DNA from: a virus
IMG/VR virus record: IMGVR_UViG_3300036768_000302
Coordinates: 1 to 37,720 of that record
Length of the DNA: 37,720 nt
Strand: one strand, 5' to 3'
The position numbers and the translations under genes were made by a program. Position 1 is the stretch's first letter, and every line of letters begins with the position of its first letter. The notes beneath the pieces were generated by a model that did no database searches, was not told the origin of the DNA, and worked only from the letters and a program-made list of their open reading frames with translations. This document shows positions 7,223 to 12,979 of the stretch, piece by piece.

Positions 7223-7666
7223 ATGACAGGACAAGAACTCCGGGAACTCAGGCTTCAGGCGGGCGTCTCGGCCTCGCGGGTCGCTCGGCTTATGGGGGTG
7301 ACGCGACAGCGCGTCGCCGCGATCGAGCGGAACGGAGGCAGTGAGGAGACGGTCTCGCGCTACCTCGGCGCCGTCCGGGCAGCGTCGCGCTCGACGGGCG
7401 GCGTTGTGCGGGTCGTCCTCGGCCCTCCTCCCGTGACGGTCGGGTCGGCCGAATGGGTCGAGCTTCGGGTCGCCGGCGCTCCCTACGGGGCGGCGGTCCG
7501 GGCCGCTCGGCGCTGGCTCCGGCGGCATCGGCCGCGGGCCGTCGCGCTCGCGGTCGCCGACTACGAAGCGACCGACGCCGTCATCCGTACCCTCACCGAA
7601 GCCGGGGTCGAGGTGATCCCGGTCAAGATCGGGCGGGACGGGGTAGCTCGCCCCATCCGCCGTTGA
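7223..7666 (+). CDS. XRE-type helix-turn-helix DNA-binding protein
   Basis: This is a 147-residue protein. Residues 1-40 are a Cro/C1-type HTH: LRELRLQAGVSASRVARLMG, then VTRQRVAAIERNG, with a typical sharp turn. The remaining ~100 residues (from VVRVVLGPPPVTVGSAEWVE to VEVIPVKIGRDGVARP) form an alternating alpha/beta domain that I do not recognise. ATG 7223 follows GAGAGGAGC. An AAAGGAGG site at 7197 is too far from the start to serve it. The stop TGA lies inside the -35 of the next promoter (7663). It could be the regulator of the repeated early promoters, because it is the only clear HTH gene in the early operon; that link is inference. Confidence 0.8.
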   Translation: MTGQELRELRLQAGVSASRVARLMGVTRQRVAAIERNGGSEETVSRYLGAVRAASRSTGGVVRVVLGPPPVTVGSAEWVELRVAGAPYGAAVRAARRWLRRHRPRAVALAVADYEATDAVIRTLTEAGVEVIPVKIGRDGVARPIRR

Positions 7667-7691
7667 CAACGGCGAGCGGAGCGGGTACGAT
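7663..7691 (+). promoter_or_regulatory. Promoter for the exonuclease/RecT genes
   Basis: TTGACA (7663-7668), a 17-base spacer and TACGAT (7686-7691). It lacks the GGGTA flank of the other early promoters. TTGACA at the -35 and TGTCAA just after the -10 form an inverted pair. Its -35 overlaps the stop codon of the HTH gene. Confidence 0.75.
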
Positions 7692-7703
7692 AGTGTCAAC
7701 AGG

Positions 7704-7721
7704 GCGGGGCCGTCACCCCGC
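7704..7721 (+). promoter_or_regulatory. 5' leader stem-loop of the exonuclease gene
   Basis: GCGGGG (7704-7709) pairs with CCCCGC (7716-7721) around the loop CCGTCA, four bases before AAAGGAGG. The position matches the other leaders but the loop lacks GAGAG. Confidence 0.55.
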
Positions 7722-7738
7722 TAGAAAGGAGGGCTCGC

Positions 7739-8704
7739 ATGGATCGACCTAGGCTCGGCATCGGAGGCTCCGACGCTCCCGTCATCGCCGGCCTCTCCCC
7801 GTGGAAATCCCCCGTCCAACTCTGGGCGGAGCGGCTCGGCATTGTCGAGCCGTCGACCCGTGAAACGCCGGAGATGCGCTGGGGGACGATCCTCGAACGC
7901 GTCGTCCTCGACGCCTACGAAGAGACGACGGGGCGGCGCGTCCGCCGACCGCGGCGGCTTCTCTGGCATCCCGAGGTCGAGTGGATGTTCGGCTCGCTCG
8001 ACGGGCTCACCGGCCGCGGACGATCGGTCCGGGTCGTCGAGGCGAAGACGGCTCGGCACGACCGGGGCTGGGGCGGCTCGCCGGTCCCCATCCCGGCCTA
8101 CTACTACTGCCAGGTCCAGCACTACATCGCGGTCACCCGCGCCGCCGGCGCGGACGTCGCGGTCCTCATCGCCGGCTCGGACTTCCGGGTCTACGGTATC
8201 GACCGCGACCAGGACTACATCGACGCCCTCATCGAGCTAGAGGCGGAGTTCGTCGACGCTCTCCGCAACCGGCGCGAACCCGACCTCGACGGGGCCGAGG
8301 GGACCTCGCGCTACCTCGCCGAGCGGTACGCCAAGGCCAGCGGCGAGGAGAAGGTCGCGACGCCGGAGCAGGAGGCGCTCGTCGAGGAACTCGTCGCGCG
8401 GGTCGAGGCGGCGGAGGCGGCGGAGCGGGCCGCCGAGGAGGCGCGGAACCGAGTCAAGGCCGTCCTCGGCTCGGCGACGGTCCTCTGGACACCGCGCTGG
8501 AAGGTCGCCTGGACACCGGTCTCGCGCGCCGGTACGGTCGACTGGCGAGCGGTCGCCGAGGGCTACCGCCAGGTCGCGCTCCGGCTCGATCCGGGCGTCG
8601 AGCAGGAGCTAGAGGCGGTCGTCGCCGCCAATCAGTCCAGCCCGAGTAGCTACCGGCGCTTCACCGTCACGCCGGTGAAAGGAGGTCCCGATGACGTCCG
8701 CTAG
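7739..8704 (+). CDS. YqaJ-like viral recombinase (lambda exonuclease family)
   Basis: This 321-residue protein starts at ATG behind AAAGGAGGGCTCGC. The YqaJ/lambda-exonuclease PD-(D/E)xK fold is clear: IGGSDAPVIAGLSPWKSPVQ at the N-terminus, Glu53 in GTILERVVLDAYEE, Asp88 in MFGSLDGL, the E101-A-K103 motif in VVEAKTARH, and the Q-x-Q helix YCQVQHYIAVT (Gln125/Gln127). A coiled-coil-like acidic helix follows (about 205-240), and then a C-terminal domain common in phage YqaJ proteins. The enzyme should resect double-stranded DNA 5' to 3' and hand a 3' strand to RecT, whose gene overlaps it by 14 bp. Together they form a Red-type recombination pair used in replication and repair. Confidence 0.93.
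   Translation: MDRPRLGIGGSDAPVIAGLSPWKSPVQLWAERLGIVEPSTRETPEMRWGTILERVVLDAYEETTGRRVRRPRRLLWHPEVEWMFGSLDGLTGRGRSVRVVEAKTARHDRGWGGSPVPIPAYYYCQVQHYIAVTRAAGADVAVLIAGSDFRVYGIDRDQDYIDALIELEAEFVDALRNRREPDLDGAEGTSRYLAERYAKASGEEKVATPEQEALVEELVARVEAAEAAERAAEEARNRVKAVLGSATVLWTPRWKVAWTPVSRAGTVDWRAVAEGYRQVALRLDPGVEQELEAVVAANQSSPSSYRRFTVTPVKGGPDDVR
8661..8678 (+). promoter_or_regulatory. Hairpin adjoining the RecT Shine-Dalgarno
   Basis: TCACCG (8661-8666) pairs with CGGTGA (8673-8678) around TCACGC, inside the end of the exonuclease gene and touching AAAGGAGG at 8678-8685. It may set RecT translation relative to the exonuclease. Confidence 0.45.
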
Positions 8705-9734
8705 CAAGCCCGCTCCGGCTCGGTCGGCTCCGCCGGCGCCGTCGCCGGCCGAGTACGCATCGGCGCTCCGGCGCGAACTCGTCGCACGCGCCGACATCTT
8801 CGAGGCGCTCCTCCCGCCGGGGGCCGACCTCGACCGCTACGTAGAACTCGTCGTTCAGGCGGTCGTCGAGAACCCCGACCTCCTCCGCTGCAGCGTCGAC
8901 TCGGTCATCCTCGCCGTCCGGGAGGCGGCGGCCTACGGGCTCGAACCGACCGGGCTCTACGGCGGCGCCTACCTCGTCCCGCGTTGGAACTCCCGGACGT
9001 CCCGGATGGAGGCGACCTTCCAGATTTCGTATCGGGGGCTCCTCCAGCTCGTCCTCGCCACGGGCCGCATCCGGGCGGTCGAGGTCCAGCTCGTCCGGGC
9101 GAAGGACGTCTTCCGGGTCGCCTACGTCGACGGGCGGACGGAGCTAGTCCACGAACCCCTCCTCAACGGAGAAGACCCGGGCGACGTCATCGCCGGCTAC
9201 GCTCGGGTCCACTTCAGCGACGGGCTCGTCATCGTCCCGCGACCGATGACGCGGGCCGCGATCGAGAAGGTCGCGCGGGCCTCGGGGACGATCGACAACC
9301 CGAACTCGCCGTGGCGGCTCTGGTGGGAGCAGATGGCCCTCAAGACGGTCCTCCGGGACGCTCTCCGCTTTATCCCGCTCTCGCCGGCGGCGGAGCGGGC
9401 GATCCAGAACGACCTCGCCGCCGACCGGCCGCTTCCGCCGGAGGCGCGGGCCGGCGAAGGCCGGTCGTCGCGGACGCGGCAGCTCCAGGAGCGGCTCCGG
9501 GCTCGACTCGCCCTCCCAGAGGCCTCCCAGGCCGCCACAGACGGCCCAGGAGCCACGGAGATGTCGGCGGTAGGGTCCGAGGCTAGCCCGCCGAACGAGG
9601 ACGCCCTAGGGGCCGAATCTGGCGGGCTCTGCGGCCACGTCGCGACCGATCCGCTCATGGCGGGCTCGGTCTGCGAGCTACCGGCGGGGCATCCGGGCGC
9701 GCACCGAGCTACGGGCGGGAGTTGGCCGCGATGA
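8691..9734 (+). CDS. recT: RecT family single-strand annealing protein
   Basis: This 347-residue protein overlaps the exonuclease gene and has AAAGGAGGTCCCG before its ATG. RecT signatures are clear: PDLLRCSVDSVILAVREAAA, YGLEPTGLYGGAYLVPRWN, MEATFQISYRGLLQLVLATG, VEVQLVRAKDVFRV and the conserved WRLWWEQMALKTVLRDALRF near residue 220. RecT binds single-stranded DNA and anneals complementary strands, acting with the upstream nuclease. Beyond about residue 240 the protein has a Ser/Ala/Pro-rich linker and an unusual C-terminal Cys/His module (CGHVATDPLMAGSVCELPAG, then HPGAH) that may bind zinc. That module is an extra compared with core RecT proteins and could be a protein-protein interaction tag. 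Confidence 0.93.
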   Translation: MTSASKPAPARSAPPAPSPAEYASALRRELVARADIFEALLPPGADLDRYVELVVQAVVENPDLLRCSVDSVILAVREAAAYGLEPTGLYGGAYLVPRWNSRTSRMEATFQISYRGLLQLVLATGRIRAVEVQLVRAKDVFRVAYVDGRTELVHEPLLNGEDPGDVIAGYARVHFSDGLVIVPRPMTRAAIEKVARASGTIDNPNSPWRLWWEQMALKTVLRDALRFIPLSPAAERAIQNDLAADRPLPPEARAGEGRSSRTRQLQERLRARLALPEASQAATDGPGATEMSAVGSEASPPNEDALGAESGGLCGHVATDPLMAGSVCELPAGHPGAHRATGGSWPR

Positions 9735-9865
9735 GGCGCCAGGCTCGACCGCCGCGGCGGGACCTCTCCGACGCCAAGTACGTCGTCGCGGGCGCTCTCG
9801 GCGCGGTCCTCCTCTGGCTTTGGCTCGTCCTCTTCCTCGGCCTCGGGCCGGGGCCGGCGACGTGA
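9731..9865 (+). CDS. 44-aa single-span membrane protein
   Basis: The ATG overlaps the RecT stop (ATGA) and the stop overlaps the next GTG, so it is tightly packed in the operon. The product has a basic N-terminus (MRRQARPPRRD), a short polar stretch and one hydrophobic segment (VVAGALGAVLLWLWLVLFLG), ending in GPGPAT. The positive-inside pattern predicts N-in, C-out. The function is unknown; small membrane proteins in early operons often act in superinfection exclusion or host membrane modulation, but nothing here proves it. Confidence 0.6.
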   Translation: MRRQARPPRRDLSDAKYVVAGALGAVLLWLWLVLFLGLGPGPAT

Positions 9866-10095
9866 ACGAGAAGGACCTCCTCCGGGCGACGGCGGCCTCC
9901 GGGCCGCCGTCCCGCTGCCCAGGCGTTCCCGAGTACCGGTTCATCTGCGGAGCGATGGTTCCGGCTCCGCGTATCCTCTGCCACTTCTGTCGGCGGACGA
10001 TCGAACTCCGGTGGGCCGGTATACGCTCGACCGCCGGCGAGGGGCTCGGGACCTCCCCTCGCCGGCGACCAGCTAGAGGAGGGCAGTATGGCTAG
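9862..10095 (+). CDS. Small Cys-rich (zinc-ribbon-like) protein
   Basis: It starts at GTG 9862, overlapping the previous stop (GTGA), and encodes 77 residues. Two Cys clusters are visible: CPGVPEYRFICGAMVP and LCHFCRRTIELRW, a four-Cys arrangement that could bind one zinc. The C-terminal third is basic and low in complexity (RRRPARGGQYG) and its DNA contains the hairpin at 10032-10067. It overlaps the next start by eight bases. The family is unknown. A nucleic-acid-binding role near the replication gene is possible. Confidence 0.6.
   Translation: MNEKDLLRATAASGPPSRCPGVPEYRFICGAMVPAPRILCHFCRRTIELRWAGIRSTAGEGLGTSPRRRPARGGQYG
10032..10067 (+). promoter_or_regulatory. 13-bp hairpin before the replication protein start
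   Basis: CGCCGGCGAGGGG (10032-10044) pairs perfectly with CCCCTCGCCGGCG (10055-10067) around a ten-base loop. It lies in the end of the preceding small gene, nine bases before AGAGGAGG, which serves the ATG at 10088. Confidence 0.6.
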
Positions 10096-10744
10096 ATCGT
10101 GGATCGCCGTTCAGGTCGGGGCGACTCGGCTCGCGAAGTGGAGACGACTCTCGGGGGCCGCGCGGGGCGCGCTCGTGACGGTCTGGCTCGACTACGCCGG
10201 TCGGGACGAGGCGCCCTGGCGGTCGCTCGAAGACCTCACCGAGCACCTCGTCACCGACGGCTTCCCGGCCTCGGCCGTCGAGGAGCTAGCGCGGCTCGGC
10301 TGGCTCGACCTCGACGCGGACGGGGTCCGGCCGCACGACTGGAGGGACTGGCAGTTCGAGGCGCAACGGTCGTTCGCACGGGACGCGGAGCGGGAGCGGA
10401 AGCGGGCGGAGCGGGCGGCTCGGCCGTCGCGTCCGGAGTTGTCCGGACACGTCCGGACACGTCCGGACACGTCCGGACAGATTCCCCCTCCCCCCGTACC
10501 CCCCTCCCTAGTACAAGACAGTAGAGGATATCGGGCGTCCGGACATGTCCGGACACGTCCGGACACGTCCGGACACCAGGCTCGCCAAAGGCTCGCCGAG
10601 TACGCAAGGATGCTGGAGCGGCCGGCGGAGCGGCCTCGACCTCTCCGGGAGATCATCGGCGACGTCCTCGCGGAACACCGGGCGGAGGCGGACACGTCCG
10701 GACACGTCCGGACAAGTGTCCGGCGGGCGGAGGAGGCGACGTGA
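10088..10744 (+). CDS. Replication initiation-like protein carrying embedded iterons
   Basis: This 218-residue protein has AGAGGAGGGC before its ATG. Residues 1-95 (RSWIAVQVGATRLAKWRRLS, WRSLEDLTEHLVTDGFP, VEELARLGWLDLD, HDWRDWQFE) resemble the winged-helix N-terminal domain of phage replisome-organiser/DnaD-like initiators. Residues 96-117 are a charged helix (AERERKRAERAAR). The centre is low complexity: the peptide SGHVRTRPDT is repeated because the DNA holds 10-bp GTCCGGACAC repeats at 10431-10480, 10537-10576 and 10696-10724. A helical C-terminal segment follows (LREIIGDVLAEHRAE). As in lambda O, the origin probably lies inside its own initiator gene. Initiator function is inferred from the fold, the iterons and the neighbours; no loader or helicase gene is obvious. 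Confidence 0.75.
   Translation: MARSWIAVQVGATRLAKWRRLSGAARGALVTVWLDYAGRDEAPWRSLEDLTEHLVTDGFPASAVEELARLGWLDLDADGVRPHDWRDWQFEAQRSFARDAERERKRAERAARPSRPELSGHVRTRPDTSGQIPPPPVPPSLVQDSRGYRASGHVRTRPDTSGHQARQRLAEYARMLERPAERPRPLREIIGDVLAEHRAEADTSGHVRTSVRRAEEAT
10431..10480. repeat. Iteron cluster A (5 copies, 10-bp period)
   Basis: Copies of GTCCGGA start at 10431, 10441, 10451, 10461 and 10471, exactly one helical turn apart. The core GTCCGGAC is itself palindromic. The cluster lies within the replication protein gene and is followed by a strand-asymmetric C-rich tract (10483-10508) and a more AT-rich stretch (10509-10532). Confidence 0.85.
10537..10576. repeat. Iteron cluster B (4 copies, 10-bp period)
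   Basis: GTCCGGACAT starts at 10537 and GTCCGGACAC at 10547, 10557 and 10567. The phase is exact and the unit is the same as in cluster A, 66 bp away. Confidence 0.85.
10696..10724. repeat. Iteron cluster C (2 copies plus one degenerate)
   Basis: GTCCGGACA starts at 10696 and 10706, and a partial GTCCGG at 10718 is out of phase by two bases. It lies at the end of the replication protein gene. Confidence 0.7.
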
Positions 10745-11253
10745 TGGGGGCCTTGCAACCCGTCGTCGGGTCGGCTATCGTGGCCCTAGTGGCGCTCCTC
10801 GCGAGTGCGGCTCCGGTCGGGGACTCCCGGACCGCGGCCTGCCAAGACCCGACAGTTGGGACCTCGCCGGCCTCCCATGCAGGCCGGACGAACGTCGGCG
10901 AGCGGGACTCTCCTCGCACCCCGGGGGAGCGTCACGATCAGCCCGGGCCGACGGTTCTCCTCCCAGGGAAGCGTCCACTCCGTCGGCTCGGGCTCTCTAC
11001 GTGGTACGCCGGTCGCGCCGGCGAGGCGGCGGCCGGGCCGGCACTCCGGGACGCGCTCGGGCCGGGATGGCGCGGTCGCCGCGTCCGGGTCGAGGCGGGC
11101 GGTCGGGCCGTCGTCGTCCGGCTCTCGGACTGGTGCGCTTGCGGGGACCGGGCCGGCCAACCGACCCTGATCGACCTCTCGGCGGCGGACTTCCGGCGGC
11201 TCTCGCCGCTCCGGCGAGGCATCATCTCAGTCGCGATCGAGGCGGCGCCATGA
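10744..11253 (+). CDS. Secreted double-psi beta-barrel (RlpA-like) protein
   Basis: The start is ATG 10744, overlapping the previous stop (a GTG at 10741 is also in frame). The product is 169 residues. The N-terminus is a signal-peptide-like segment (VVGSAIVALVALLASAAPVG), followed by a disordered Pro/Ser-rich linker (about 30-75). Residues ~83-165 match the RlpA/expansin-like double-psi beta-barrel: STWYAG, RGRRVRVEAGGRAVVVRLSD, WCACG, LIDLSAADFRRLSPLRRGII. In RlpA proteins an Asp in this barrel is catalytic for lytic transglycosylase activity; the LSDWC motif offers an Asp in the right place. It is probably exported and acts on or binds peptidoglycan. It is odd among early replication genes and may modify the infected cell surface. 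Confidence 0.75.
   Translation: MGALQPVVGSAIVALVALLASAAPVGDSRTAACQDPTVGTSPASHAGRTNVGERDSPRTPGERHDQPGPTVLLPGKRPLRRLGLSTWYAGRAGEAAAGPALRDALGPGWRGRRVRVEAGGRAVVVRLSDWCACGDRAGQPTLIDLSAADFRRLSPLRRGIISVAIEAAP
10753..10781 (+). promoter_or_regulatory. Possible internal promoter
   Basis: TTGCAA (10753-10758), a 17-base spacer and TATCGT (10776-10781) lie inside the signal-peptide codons of the RlpA-like gene. The -10 matches that of the promoter at 5448 and the -35 matches that at 16350. It could supply the downstream genes, but chance cannot be excluded. Confidence 0.3.
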
Positions 11254-11402
11254 TCAGATGGGTTCGCTTGTACCTCGGCCGGATACGGCACCGGCTCCTC
11301 GGCCGTCATCAGTGGCAGATGATCGGGCGGTCGGCCAGCGAGGATATCTACCTCTGCCGGGTCTGCCCAGCGACCTGGTACGTCCCGAGGAGGAAGCCAT
11401 GA
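11250..11402 (+). CDS. 50-aa basic protein with CxxC motif
   Basis: The ATG overlaps the previous stop (ATGA) and the stop overlaps the next ATG. The product starts MIRWVRLYLGRIRHRLLGRH and has one CRVCPATWYVP motif near the C-terminus. It is strongly basic. It may be half of a zinc ribbon or a small nucleic-acid-binding protein; no family is recognised. Support comes from tight coupling on both sides and a GC pattern like its neighbours. Confidence 0.6.
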   Translation: MIRWVRLYLGRIRHRLLGRHQWQMIGRSASEDIYLCRVCPATWYVPRRKP

Positions 11403-11626
11403 GCGATCGGCTCGCCTACGAAACCCTCGCTCCTCTCTGCCGGGCGGCCGGGCATCCACTCCACCCTCAACGGACGAGGGTCTACGACTTCGTCCACGGC
11501 GACCGGGCCGTCCGGCTCCGGTTCGAGTCGCGATCCTGCCCATGCGGCGATCGGCTCTACGTCGCCGACGCGGACGTCCGGCAGGTCGTCCCGCCGGCGA
11601 TCCTCCTCGACGCGGAGGCGAGGTGA
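11399..11626 (+). CDS. 75-aa hypothetical protein with CPCG motif
   Basis: It starts at ATG 11399 behind CCGAGGAGGAAGCC and overlaps both neighbours. The sequence reads as an N-terminal helix (LAYETLAPLCRAAGHPLHP), then strands (TRVYDFVHGDRAVRLRFESR), then SCPCGDRLYVADADVRQVVP. Three Cys and several His could make a small metal site. No family is recognised. Its place in a string of short coupled genes suggests an accessory early function. Confidence 0.65.
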   Translation: MSDRLAYETLAPLCRAAGHPLHPQRTRVYDFVHGDRAVRLRFESRSCPCGDRLYVADADVRQVVPPAILLDAEAR

Positions 11627-12222
11627 TGGACGCGCCCTGGCGTCTCGGCTGGGATATCTCCGACCCTCGCCGGCCATGCTGGACCTGTGGGGCTCCTCCG
11701 GCCGGGGCCTTCTCCGACGGCTCGCCGAGCTACCGCTGCTGGCGGTCCTCGCCGATCCCGCATCGACCGGTTGTCCTCCGGGAGACGCCGCCCGAGCGAT
11801 GGGCGGTCGTCCTCTCACCCGCCGAGGTCCGGGCGGCACGTCGGCTCGCGGCGGCGGCGCTCCGGCGGCGCTCCGGCCGGCAGCCGCCGGTCGACGGGGA
11901 GGCGCTGGCGCGATGGTTCGGGGGCGAGATCGCGGCCTCGAAGATCGCGGGGCTCCCGCATCGGGCGCGGACGACGCGCCGCGGTATCGCCATCGGGGCG
12001 CGCACCGAGGTCCGGACCTACAGGCTCCCGGAACTCGTCCTCTCGCCGACCGACTCGCCGCGGCGCTGCTACGTCCTCATGCTCGGCGGGCCGACGCGCT
12101 ACGTCCTCGCGGGCTGGATCGAGGGCGACTCGGCGATGCGGGCCGTCTACGCCAACAACAACGGCGGATGGACGGTCCCCATCTCCGACCTCTCGCCGCC
12201 ACCGCTCCCGGAGGACGCATGA
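11626..12222 (+). CDS. Hypothetical protein with N-terminal zinc-ribbon-like motif
   Basis: This 198-residue protein starts at ATG 11626, overlapping the preceding TGA. An N-terminal CWTCGAPPAGAFSDG plus SYRCWRSSP gives three Cys. A second region (WAVVLSPAEVRAARRLAAAA) introduces a helical basic segment with EALARWFGGEIAASKIAGL. The C-terminal half contains VRTYRLPELVLSPTD, YVLMLGGPTRYVLAGWIEGD and AVYANNNGGWTVPISDL, a beta-rich domain in which GWIEGD and the final PISDL might belong to a DNA-end or endonuclease-type fold. I do not recognise the family and give no function. Confidence 0.75.
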   Translation: MDAPWRLGWDISDPRRPCWTCGAPPAGAFSDGSPSYRCWRSSPIPHRPVVLRETPPERWAVVLSPAEVRAARRLAAAALRRRSGRQPPVDGEALARWFGGEIAASKIAGLPHRARTTRRGIAIGARTEVRTYRLPELVLSPTDSPRRCYVLMLGGPTRYVLAGWIEGDSAMRAVYANNNGGWTVPISDLSPPPLPEDA

Positions 12223-12785
12223 GCTGTCCAGCCTGCGGCTACGTCCTCGATCCGACCGGGACCTGTCCGGTCTGCTGGCCTCCCGAGGGCGACGGGCTCC
12301 CGGTCGTCGCTCGCCGCCGGCCCTGCTCGCATCCTCGGCGCGACCGGGCGGCGCTCCCGGACGGCGGCTGGCGTTGCGGTCGATGCGGGCACGAGGCGTC
12401 CGGCGACGTCGTCCGGCGCGGACGTCGGGCTCGGAGGCTCGGGTCGACCAAGGAGCGGGCCGTCATGGATCGGGCGGGGCTCCGGACCGTCGGCTGGGCT
12501 GGCGGGCCGGCAGACGGCCTCGGGGAGCGGTTCATCGCCCAGTCCAAGGCGTACGCTCCGGGGCGCTATCCCGGCTGGGCGCTCCGGGAGATCGAGGCGC
12601 TCGTCGGCGGGGCGGGCTCGACGGACCTCGCGGCGGTCGTTAGCGCGGTCGGGGCCGGCCGCCTACCGGTCCTCATCGTCAGCGAGAACCCCGGCCGGGG
12701 CCGGAAGGCCCGGGACCCTCTCGTTATCATGCGCCTGGACGATTGGGTCGAGGCGACTAGGCAGGGCAACCGAGATGCACGGTAA
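12219..12785 (+). CDS. Double zinc-ribbon protein with weak nuclease-like C-terminus
   Basis: This 188-residue protein overlaps both neighbours. Residues 1-20 hold CPACGYVLDPTGTCPVC, a clear four-Cys zinc ribbon, and CGRCGHEASG follows near residue 53. After a basic linker (RRGRRARRLGSTKER) the C-terminal domain contains ERFIAQSKAYAPGRYPGWAL, LPVLIVSENPGRGRKARDPL and VIMRLDDWVEA. The order strand-QSK-strand-basic loop-strand resembles the second half of phage Holliday-junction resolvase-like PD-(D/E)xK proteins, with Gln-Ser-Lys in place of Glu-x-Lys, but the first acidic residue is not obvious. It could be an inactive or diverged nuclease. This is a weak resemblance only. Confidence 0.7.
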   Translation: MSCPACGYVLDPTGTCPVCWPPEGDGLPVVARRRPCSHPRRDRAALPDGGWRCGRCGHEASGDVVRRGRRARRLGSTKERAVMDRAGLRTVGWAGGPADGLGERFIAQSKAYAPGRYPGWALREIEALVGGAGSTDLAAVVSAVGAGRLPVLIVSENPGRGRKARDPLVIMRLDDWVEATRQGNRDAR

Positions 12786-12972
12786 GTCGCTCCACCGGGA
12801 GGACGACCACGACGAGGTCCGGCTCGCTCTCGCGCGGCTCATCAGCATCATCCTCGATGCTCGGGCGGAGGCTCGGGCGGAGGACCCGGATCATCACTGC
12901 CTCCTCTGCGACGCGGTCGACGACCTCGCGTCGGCGATCCTCGGGCGGGCCGTCTCGCCCTGGCGTAACTGA
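12775..12972 (+). CDS. 65-aa acidic hypothetical protein
   Basis: It starts at ATG 12775 inside the end of the previous gene (11-base overlap). The product is mostly one or two helices (DEVRLALARLISIILDARAE) and then DHHCLLCDAVDDLASAILG, with a CxxC and two His that may bind metal. The Shine-Dalgarno is weak. No family is recognised. Coupling to the upstream gene and a start eight bases before the next gene make it plausible. Confidence 0.55.
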   Translation: MHGKSLHREDDHDEVRLALARLISIILDARAEARAEDPDHHCLLCDAVDDLASAILGRAVSPWRN

Positions 12973-12979
12973 GGCGGAG

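Noticed and set aside
7223-7666. Classical lysogeny repressor
   Set aside because: The HTH protein is encoded in the same direction inside the early operon, lacks a recognisable C-terminal repressor domain, and there is no integrase or attachment site.
10431-10724. CRISPR array at the GTCCGGACAC repeats
   Set aside because: The unit is 10 bp with no spacers and is embedded in a coding gene; it fits replication iterons.
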